Source: Lingula anatina
Taxonomy: Eukaryota; Brachiopoda; Lingulata; Lingulida; Lingulidae
Assembly (NCBI RefSeq): GCF_001039355.2
Contig: NW_019775883.1
Span: 115,845 to 179,776, forward strand
Reading direction: 5' to 3'
Length of the DNA: 63,932 bases
Part shown: piece after piece, positions 54,762 to 63,932 of the stretch
How positions within the stretch are numbered: position 1 is the stretch's first letter
Layout of the letters: every line of letters begins with the position of its first letter
Translations under genes and position numbers: made by a program
Notes under the pieces: generated by a model
What the model saw: the letters and a program-made list of their open reading frames with translations, nothing else
Told to the model about the DNA's origin: nothing
Database searches by the model: none

Positions 54762-57700
54762 ATGGCGGCGCCCAGTTCAAAACGGCGGTATCAAAACAAG
54801 GTACATAAACTCGTTTTTCTATTGCACTTAATAATTTTCCATTGCTTTAGAATGAAACTGTAGGAGTATAACATTGACGATATTGATATGTTTTTACACT
54901 CTGATACATAAAACGCAAAATAGTTGAAATTTCTTGCGTAAAAGATGAACGCTCTTACTGATGCAGAACAAGTGACAATATCACCGGCAGTGCAGCTTGC
55001 CTAAATTTTCTGCCTTGCATGCTGTCTGCGAGAAGTACTTTTCATGTAAGGCAGAAAACTAAAGCAAGGTGACAGCGGCTTCTTGTAAGGGTCCTTATCT
55101 CTCGTTCTTTCTTAATTTTCAAGGGCCGCGATGAAGAGCCCGATGGGTATTCTGAAGACGTAGGCTCAAGTGACTCACCAAGTGTGGACTTCAAGGTAAA
55201 AATGTTTAAGTATTGTTTTCAGACACAGAATTTGAGCTTTCACAGTTGTGCTACTAGTAAGTTTACTAGAGCAAAACGAAAATAAGCTTAATAGTGTCCA
55301 TTTATTTTGCACTTACAGTACTAATTTGCAATTTGTTATATGTTTTGCTTTGAGACACAGGCTCCCCCCTTCACAAATACAGGTGAAACAGCTTGGGGTT
55401 GATTAATTTTCTTGTGTTCTCAGCTTGTGGATGCTTTTTCACTTTGTTTTGAGTGCAGTTGAATGCTCACGAGAGTTGACCAATCTCTAGCTTCTCAAAG
55501 AGGTGTGTCATTCAGCTCATCCCATTGCATTCAGCAAGAGTCCTCATGGAGTTGGAATTGTTTCATTATTGCAAATGCACCTTAAGCATTTTGGCACTAA
55601 CTAACACTGGCCAGTACACACAGATGCCAGTTTTGAAATGACTGACTGATGTAAAGATGTACTAGTACAGATGTTGATTATCATTATTTTAGGACTTTAA
55701 AAATTACTTCACACATGTATCCGAGACTGTTAGTTTTAGTAATCTGTATTGTGCATGTCCAAATACATGTTTGTTGTCATGAAAGCCCTGGTAAATTGTT
55801 ATTGCAGCAGTTAGTCTTGTAGATGGATGTTACATGCTTAAAAAAAGCTGTGGAGGCAGATTTTAAAATTGTTTTATTATAGTTATTGGGTAAATGATGC
55901 AGTAATGTGTTCAACAACACGCCTGATACTTTTAGCAAGTTGTGTCTCAATTTTGTTCAATTTTCCTTAGATGTCAAGTTTGATGAAAAGACAATATGGC
56001 AGTTCACGGACAAATGATTCCTCAAAATTTAAGCGGGAAAACCAAAAACGTATATAAATGTAATTTTTACAAGAATAACCTGATTATGTTGAGATTAGTA
56101 CTTGACCTGCACTTGGTTTGACCTAACAAAACTTTCCAGTGAATTGAAAATGTAATAAGATTAAGAAGAGTTACAGTAAACATTGTGATAATAAGGTGAA
56201 AAAGAAATGAAAAAGAAATAAAGATAAAAATGGATCAGACATTAAAAATCCAATGGATGATGTTCAAAGTGGGTCTGAGAATCTCAGTAAATTTCCAATA
56301 AAAAAATCAGATAGTTGAGAATGAATCAGCTTGTGCTGAACAGTGACAATGACAATGTGGACAGACACAGGGGATCAGAACATGTGCAGATACTTAAATA
56401 TATCGTAATGACCAGATATATTATATAATGAATGGGCCATAAAGAGTATTGTATTTATATCTTGTTGGCTGAAGAGATTTACTGCCTTATTGATCCATTG
56501 TACAGTCTAGAATCACTTGGAAAACATAGGTAAGTCAATTGCTATTATTATTTTTGGAATAACACCTGCACCTAAAAAGTACTAGTAATCAATGCACTTT
56601 TATAAAAACAAGTTTTCCAGCAGAAACATGATAAAAGCAGTGTATTTAAAATAGCTTTTGAAGACCATCTTCCGCAAGTTGTTGATTCTGTATATTTGCT
56701 TCAATATAACAAAGGGACCTTGCAGGTGGAATATTCTCACTACAGAGAAAATCCTTTTGTTAAATATCAGATTGATGATTCAACAGTGGCTAACAGTGTA
56801 CTGAAAAAAAAAAGCGGTATAGACATATCACAGTTGGCTGTTGTGAGCAGTTGCTATAAACCCTGTTGTTATTATAACTTTTATGATAGATTTTGTTTTA
56901 ACCTCATGTGGGGCTAGCTTATATGTTGCCAACTGAGATTTTGTCTGCACTTATAAGTATGTCATTCAATGTGGCATTGGCTATTTCTACCAGTTCAGTT
57001 ATTTTCAAGTTTCCTTTAACAGGCTCAAGAAATAATCTCCATTTATTTAACGCCTGTCGAGGCAAATGTTTAATTTATATTGAAAAATGATATGTTCCAC
57101 TGCAGTATCAATAATGTTGAATTTAGATTCAAAACAAATGTAATTTGAGATATATTTTAGGTGATAAGGTCAGTGCAAACTTTGATTAGAATGTAAATGC
57201 GAGAATAGAAATAGGATAATGTTTTATTCATCATCAAAATGTTATTATATGTTTTCCTGCAGCATTTTGATGATGAATGTTCATCTTTAAAATCTATAGA
57301 TTCTCTTTTATGTCATTTTTATTTTCCTAGTTATTAATTTTTTTATCAAGACATTTCTTATAAGTAGATTCTGATTGCATGATTTATATGCAGGTGTTAG
57401 TATGCAAGCTCTGTGCTGTTTGTAACAGATTTTAACAACTAGGGGTATTTACAAATGAAAGCACACTGGATTTCCCAAAATCTGTTTGATCTGGGGCTTT
57501 GTAGGAAAGTGAACACAAATGTTTATCACTAACAATGTTGATCTGGTCCTCTGTTACAAAAATGTGATCTGTTTGGTGATATATTATGGGTGTGTGATTA
57601 GGATTACAGAAGAAGTGTTTGATATGTGTTGGAGTGGTATTCCTAATTAAATATCATTCACATGAATATTAATGCTTCTTGTGGACGTGAAGAATGCAGT

Positions 57701-60700
57701 TAGTAAGGAGACGTGGTAACCTTTTTGAGACGCCTAGTTTGTGCTTCATATTTCCTGGCTGTCAGTTATTTTGAAGATACAAGATTTAAAATTTGGGTAC
57801 AGATCTAGATGTATTGAGGACACAGTGCATTATATGAAGTGACATGAATTTAAGAAACAAAAAACTACATTTTGAAGAGAAAAGAACATGCCGATTTCTC
57901 TGCTTTATTTAACTTTGTTCAGTGAATCAGACTTGTGCCAGTGATCACATCGTGGAATTGATTTGCAGTCTTTCATACCATTTTTTTTTTTGCCTGTGTT
58001 TCATTGACATGCATTTTTAAGAGAAGAGATCCATCACAGTGGTAGCCAATAGCTACAGAACAGTACTGCATTGATTAAAAAAAAATAGTTTTACAGACTC
58101 AGGATGGAGTTTACTATTTGTGAAATTTGGAATAACGTCCAAGAATTTCCGTTGAAAGGAAAGTGAATTGGAAGTTTGTAGCCAGTCGTCATTTTATGAC
58201 AATTTCTGTGTTTTGTTGCACAAAATTAGGAAAATCTTAATTTGAATTAGCCGTTGGAGTCTTTATCATATAGAAAAATCTGTGAAGTTTTCATGTTTAA
58301 ATGGAGGAAGTCCCCAGATCTCACCAAGCACATATCTATGTGTGGACCACCAGAAATTTTAGGGTAAATGTTGGACTGCATATTGTGAAAACACCCATGG
58401 GCTTACAAACTTTATCTGATTTTTCCATGTGATCTATTAGACTACTAAAAATTTGAAACCTGACAGTGTCACCCAAAATTGTTGCTCAGACCAGATTTTC
58501 AAAGGTATTGTCTGAGTAACAGTGATGCCGTACGTACCCAAGTTGAAAAATTTGGGTGACACAGATTTAAGAGTGGCACCTCAAATTTAATTCTTTTATA
58601 ATAGAATTTACTCAAATATTAGTTATGACAATAAGTGAGACTTGATTGGACTATACTTTTATATATTTTAGGTACTAGACTATTGTCCTCGTGGATCAAA
58701 ACAGTCCTAAAAAAACTGACGCTGGACCTCAGATTTTTATATAAAATGTAGTAAATATTCATTAGAGTCTAGGTTATATATTTCATTGATCAATTATCTC
58801 CTGATTTCAGGTAGAGTATGAAGAATGGGAAGAAGTGAACAGAGAACTCCGGCACCATGGTTTTCCTCCAATACACCTCATACATCCTGGGGAAGTGGGC
58901 AACATACCAGGTAACACAAACATGGGTGGCACTGATCCATGAGAAGGTTTCATGTTGAAATATTTTTGTCTTTTGTACTCAACCTGTGCTAGTCAGTGCT
59001 AGGTTGGTTGTTTACAGGAACTGGAAAGGCAGTCGATCTTTATTAGTAATTGTTTTACAGCAAATTTCATTGAATAATAATCTTGATCTTAAGCAGTGGT
59101 TTGAATATTGTATGTAGATCTTGAATCATTTGAATTGCTTAATAATGATACAGAGATAATTTTGGCAATTTTTCAAATTTATTTTATTTTATATATTATC
59201 TTATGTTATTATTATTATGTAGTTAAATACTTTGAAAATGCTTTTAGTTTATAACCCAGTGACTATCCTTGGTTAAGTAATGACTACATTTCTTCATGAA
59301 AATTCCTCCACTCTTAGGTCAGACTGGGATAAAAATGAGAACTACTACAGGATTTCATTCATTTAATATTTAAGTATTTATTGAAATTATATTTTGTATC
59401 CTATCCCAGGGGTTGTTGTCCTTGATGCTGCTATGACAAAATCTCTCCGTGAGAGCTTCCTCACCCTAATGTCTGACTGTGACAGAAGACAGGAGCTGGT
59501 CCAAGATCTCATACTTACCAATAACCAGCTTAAGTAAGTCCAATATCTCATACTCACCAATAACCAACTCAAGTAAGTCCAATATCTCATACTCACCAAT
59601 AACCAGCTCAAGTAGGTCCAATATCTCATACTCACCAATAGCCAACTCAAGTAAGTCCAATATCTCATACTCACCAATAACCAACTCGAGTAAGTCCAAT
59701 ATATCATACTCACCAATAACCAGCTTAAGTAAGTCCAATATCTCATACTCATCAACAGTTAACTCAAGTAAGTCCAATATCTCATACTCACCAATAACCA
59801 GCTTAAGTAAGTCCAATATCTCATACTCGCCAATAGCCAACTCAAGTAAGTCCAATATCTCATACTCACCAATAGCCAACTCAAGTAAGTCCAAGATCTC
59901 ATACTTGCTACTAATCAACTCAAGTAAGTCCAAAATCTCATGCTTACTAATAACTCTGATAACCCACTCAAGTTAGTCCAAAATCTCATACTCAGTTAAT
60001 TCCAGCTCAGGTAAGTTTCATACTTGATAATAACCAACTGGATTAAGTATATTTTTTCTCAAATATCATTAGATTTGTAAAATTTAATTATCTGATTTCT
60101 AACTTTTATTTTGGCATGCACATTTTCTTAAGTGCAGTGTGTTATTATAGTGGCTTTTACCCATTAAGACAGTTATCCAGCAAATAAAAAAAAAAAAGTA
60201 TTATTTTCTCTGAAACATAATTTTTTTTCTCACGAAAGCCAAGGCATACCTTATAATAGCATTTATGGGGACTGGATGTACTTTCAAATTCTAAATTTAA
60301 GATTTATGTTCTTCAGAGAAGACCTGCGCCACCAGAGTAGCCTCAGTGATGGCTACGAGAACCAGATCAAGGACCTGAAGATCATGGTGGAGAGTCTTCA
60401 GTGCAAGATACAGGTGACTGGGGCATGGGCTTCATGTCCTTTTGAGGAGGGGGTGAGGGCAGGGGTATTTGGTGGTCAAAAGTCAGTATCCTCATTTCGC
60501 AGACTATCTTAGATTTCGAAAACACATTTTTAAGTTGACTCAAAAATTAAATAAAACAAAAATAAACATTTAACTGTAATGATAATTATGATTTTTTAGA
60601 CATAATTAATAAAGATTTATTTATTTATTTATCAGTTGCTTGCTATTCAATCCTTCTAAGGCTTGCTTTTTGTAGTCAATGCCTGTCATGTGTCTGGTGA

Positions 60701-63651
60701 AGGGTAAACTAAGTGACTGATATAATTAAGTTGCTTGTTTTTACATCCTGAGACACCCTGAGATTTTTTTGTACGCCTCTCTTTGTAAAAAGAACCGATT
60801 ATCTGCAATGAAAATCTCCCACCACAGTTTATAAGGGCTGTTTCCAGCCCCTTTTCTTCTATATGTCTCATCAGTAGGTAATTTCTATAAATTTGATCAG
60901 CTTACTTACAGAAGCCATCATAGACTACTTATTCCTTTGATGCAAATTTCTTTTCACGTCATCTTAATCACAGGACCTTGAGGGCAGCCATAGCAGCAAG
61001 AACCATGTGCTTGAGGAGGAGGGAGAGAGACTGAAAAACACCAAGACTGCCATCCACATCAGGTGTAAACAGCTGGAGAGCAAGTGTGCCCTGCAGCAGG
61101 AAGAAATGGACAGATTGACTGAAAAAATAAAAAGGATGAATGACGAGGTTTATATTCTGATCATTTTATTTACAACTTACTATATTACCATGTTTGATAT
61201 ATGTACCATCGGAAGATCTAGGGCTTTTATATTGTACTGAATATTAAATTGTTTACTTTAATGAAAATTCCCTTTGATTATTTTAACTTCATAGTACTAT
61301 CTTGTGGCATTCGTGACAGCAACAAAATGATTTTTTTTCAGAAATTTTGTTATGATTACCAAATAAGGTTACTATCCTCAATGGACACCGTCAATGGATT
61401 TGTTATTGGACTAAGAAGCTAATTTTTTCTGATGAACATAATCCTGCAGAATTAATTTTTCCTCTGAGCTTTAATTGCACGATTTGTTGGTATTCAATAT
61501 CATGATTGTTAAAAATTGCAATGGAGTTAACTTTGATCTGCATGTAAACGGGGCATGATTTTAATTGGGAAGTTGTCATAGTTTGGTTTTTGCTGTGCAG
61601 GATGAGGCCAGGAAGATGAGACAGAAAGAGGTCTTCCAACAGTTCAGGAGAAAAACCACAAGGCCACAGTCCAAAATAGATGAAAAGTGAGAAGCCATTG
61701 TATTTATTCTTTGCAACATTTTTGTGCATGTTAACTTTGAATGCATTGAAATTTGATCCATGGGGAAATTGTCTACATTCAGTCTTAACTAGTTTACTTC
61801 AGTTAACAACTGCGAAATTAACTGTACCAGAAATCGTAGTGTAGTAAACTATCGTGCAACCTTTATCAGCATATTTCATCCAGTGTTTCCGTTGTTTGAC
61901 ATGTGTCCTTGCAGACTCCTTGATGTGATTGATGCATATGAAGGCCAGATATTCACATTGAGGAAGGAGTTGGATATGCTTCGGTAGGTCATTGCCATGA
62001 TTCCTTAATAGCCTTTATTTTATTCTTCCAAAGTTGGTTTCTGTTATTTTCCCATTTTGCATCTTTTTTAGCTGTTGGGATTCTGAAAGATAATTCATAG
62101 TGAAATGTAAATGCAAAAGTTGATGGAAAGATGTAGCAATTTTTTTTACTGAATTTCAGGCCTGCTGGAGAACACAAACAGGAGACAGCATTTGATGCCA
62201 CTGGAAACTATAAAGCTCTCATACAGGCATATGAGAAACAACTTAGAGAATCCAAGAAAAAGTATAAAGCTTTAGAAGATCAGTCTGAGGTGTTGAAATT
62301 AGAACTTGATGCCAGGTTGGTGTATTGTAGCATTTGATTTTCAGTTGTTGGTACTTTCTGTTCATTCAAACTTACAGATTTGCCTGGCATAAGACCTGAG
62401 TGAGCAGATTTTTTCACCAATCACTTTACTTTGCTATTTTACAAGTACCTATTAAATGCAGTAGCTCGTTTGTTTTCTTCTTATGCATTTTAATGTTTTG
62501 ATTGCAATAGGCAAGATGGTATTTGAGACTGTGGGAAATGCGTAAATAAGAGAGTGTAACATTTTATTTTCAAGATGGTATTTGAGACTGTGGGAAATGC
62601 ATAAATAAGAGAGTGTAACATTTTATTTTCAAGATGGTATTTGAGACTGTGGGAAATGGATAAATAAGAGAGTGCAACATTTTATTTTCAAGATGGTATT
62701 TGAGACTGTGGGAAATGGATAAATAAGAGAGAGTGTAACATTTTCTTTCTCAAGGCCTGATATCAAAGACTACAGAGCTGCACAACAGAGGATCAAGAAA
62801 CTGGAGAAGATACTAAGAATGCACAATATCAGGTGAAAAGAAAAGGGTGTCGAGTTCCTATTTTTTTCCTAATTTTTTGGATTTCTTCTTTATGGTCTTT
62901 TTGAGATAATTAAATGTGTTATTTCATGTTGACTGTTGGAAGAGTAATGGTGAACATGTTGGAAATTACTAGTAGAAATCTTTGTAGATATAAGAGTTTT
63001 AAGGTTACAGTTTTCTGAATATATACTCAGATGTGCTTATCAGATATCAGATATCTTTGTTATAGATTAATTATTTTTGCAATAGAATATCAATTTTTCT
63101 CCCGTTTTTATTCACTCTTTTCTGAAGGCGTATTTAACTTGACACCCGGTCAGTAAGATAGCAGAATGTTCCAAACATTACAGTAAACCAAATTTTAATA
63201 CTAATTTGATATGCATTTGTTGTGAACCCAGTGCTAACAGAGGTAGACCTAATTGATTTTCAAATTTCTTTATTCTAATTGGAATTTAACACCACAATTA
63301 TCTGTACATTTCAAAGATAAAATACTAAAATGTAACTTGGTTAATCTATGTATGAATATTGAAAAAAAAACAACAACAACCTTAAGACTTCAGTGTGGTA
63401 TGTAGATTTTATTTCTGTTATATTAAAAAAATTTAATGCTGATAATTTAGATATGTTACAAGTTTTTTAATGTAGATTCTTGTCTTTCATTCAGATTTGA
63501 AATGATTACTATATGTACTTTGTTGACCCAATTTTCCAGTCTTCCTGGAGAAAAACAGACAGGTGTCAAATATGTTGATGAAAGCAAATACAGCACACAA
63601 ATAGATGATGTTGACTATTTGCCATTAGACCTATGCAGGAAATATCTTTGG
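54762..63651 (+). CDS. CEP70: Centrosomal protein of 70 kDa (CEP70), first 11 coding exons, 3' end outside the window
   Basis: CEP70 is a coiled-coil centrosomal protein that binds gamma-tubulin and supports microtubule and cilium assembly. Exons: 54762-54800, 55124-55195, 58811-58910, 59410-59533, 60317-60413, 60974-61147, 61601-61686, 61915-61983, 62160-62315, 62755-62832, 63540-63651. They join in frame to 369 residues. The hallmark EYEEWEEVNRELRHHGF aligns with the human EEAEWESINVLLMMHG motif. A heptad-rich coiled coil follows from about residue 95 to 330, including YKALIQAYEKQLRESKKKYK and QQRIKKLEKILR. The C-terminal part should lie to the right. The start is the ATG in the MAAPSSKRRYQ exon. 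It is plausible but rests on no alignment, since the N-terminus is variable. Two tandem arrays touch splice sites of this gene (59499-60030 and 62516-62754). Confidence 0.88.
55006..55058. repeat. 16-bp inverted repeat (hairpin) in CEP70 intron 1
   Basis: TTTTCTGCCTTGCATG at 55006-55021 pairs with CATGTAAGGCAGAAAA at 55043-55058, with one G:U pair and a 21-base loop. A weak extra pairing (GCTTG/CAAGG) lies outside an internal loop. It has the rough size of a microRNA precursor, but nothing else supports that. Confidence 0.6.
55196..58810 (+). other. CEP70 intron 2
   Basis: This 3.6-kb AT-rich intron contains no recognised exon or element. It ends in the acceptor CTGATTTCAG at 58801-58810. 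Confidence 0.7.
59499..60030 (+). repeat. 39-bp tandem array built from a CEP70 exon end plus its 5' splice site (about 13 units)
   Basis: The exon ends with 35 bases whose translation includes LTNNQLK, followed by the donor AA|GTAAGT at 59534. The exon tail and donor are repeated every 39 bases: donors at 59534, 59573, 59612, 59651, 59690, 59729, 59768, 59807, 59846, 59885, 59924, then 59972 and 60011. Nearly all read GTAAGT. Single units read GTAGGT (59612) and GTTAGT (59972). One unit is 48 bases. Reading past the first donor gives TAA at once in the CEP70 frame. The unit lacks stops in other frames, so long meaningless open frames appear on both strands. Confidence 0.95.
62516..62754 (+). 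repeat. 59-bp tandem array ending at a CEP70 3' splice site (four units)
   Basis: CAAG followed by ATGGTATTTGAGACTG occurs after 62515, 62574, 62633 and 62692, exactly 59 bases apart. Each unit ends in a pyrimidine-rich ATTTTATTTTCAAG. The true acceptor at 62754 (TTTTCTTTCTCAAG) ends the last unit. The junction before it, GCCAG|GTTGGT, needs this last acceptor to keep frame. Confidence 0.93.
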
Positions 63652-63932
63652 GTAAGTACCTCTAAGGTTTCCTTGCAGTATTTTCAACAAAACATCTTGA
63701 AATGTAAAAGTCGCATGTCACTGTCCCAAACAGATCAAAATGTAATGTTGAAATAAAATCTAACTAGTCACATTCACAGCCACAATCTTAGGCCAATTGT
63801 ACATCATGGCCTAAAATTTATATACACCTTTTAACATGAGCGTTGTAGGTATGTTCCTGTCCAAGAGCTTTCTGTCTGGTTTCTTCTGTGCAGTTCATTT
63901 TTTACTACATCCCATATGTGAAATATGTCAAA
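63652..63932 (+). other. CEP70 intron at the right edge
   Basis: The sequence begins GTAAGT after the last visible exon and continues to the window end. No further exon was recognised. Confidence 0.7.

Noticed and set aside
59466-59976. Long open frames of 120 to 165 residues on both strands with a repeating peptide
   Set aside because: They arise because the 39-bp CEP70 unit is a multiple of three and lacks stops in several frames. They overlap a real exon and its intron array and have no start or family support.

Overview
The window is nuclear DNA from an animal, most likely a marine invertebrate. Every protein gene recognised except a glycosyltransferase pair is split by GT-AG introns, usually 0.1 to 3 kb long. 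The DNA is AT-rich, carries many (TC)n, (CA)n, (AT)n and (AAT)n tracts, and contains short non-autonomous DNA transposons. The proteins resemble vertebrate orthologues closely. A lophotrochozoan such as a mollusc is my guess, but the sequence alone does not fix the phylum. There are no prokaryotic operons, CRISPR arrays or convincing tRNA/rRNA genes.

Layout: (1) 304-8618 (+), the last 17 coding exons of coatomer subunit alpha (COPA). (2) 8619-11455, intergenic, with one Harbinger-like MITE. (3) 11516-13696 (+), two nearly identical copies of a DXD glycosyltransferase on either side of an assembly gap, probably one locus assembled twice. (4) 15991-22931 (+), an eight-exon ENPP6-like choline phosphodiesterase. 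(5) 23501-26568 (-), a six-exon IAH1-like GDSL esterase, tail-to-tail with ENPP6 and carrying a duplicated first exon. (6) 30561-42955 (-), a six-exon TSPAN31-like tetraspanin. (7) 43396-47772 (+), a nine-exon SLC25A39/40-type mitochondrial carrier, head-to-head with the tetraspanin across about 440 bp. (8) 47773-54761, a repeat-rich gene-free block. (9) 54762-63651 (+), the first 11 coding exons of CEP70, which runs off the right edge.

The genes are housekeeping or membrane-biology genes with no evident shared pathway: Golgi vesicle coat, glycosylation, choline lipid metabolism, esterase, tetraspanin, mitochondrial glutathione import and centrosome. They do not form a gene cluster.

The most unusual signal is at exon-intron borders. 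Tandem duplications that include a splice site occur repeatedly. COPA has seven 109-bp units, each carrying the end of an exon plus a GTGAGT donor. CEP70 has about a dozen 39-bp units, each carrying an exon end plus a GTAAGT-type donor. CEP70 also has four 59-bp units, each ending in a pyrimidine tract plus CAAG just before a real acceptor. IAH1 has a 37-bp duplication of one donor and a separate duplication of its whole first exon, in which the catalytic GDS motif has become GSS. Gene models come from reading exon borders by eye against remembered family sequences. They need transcript support.
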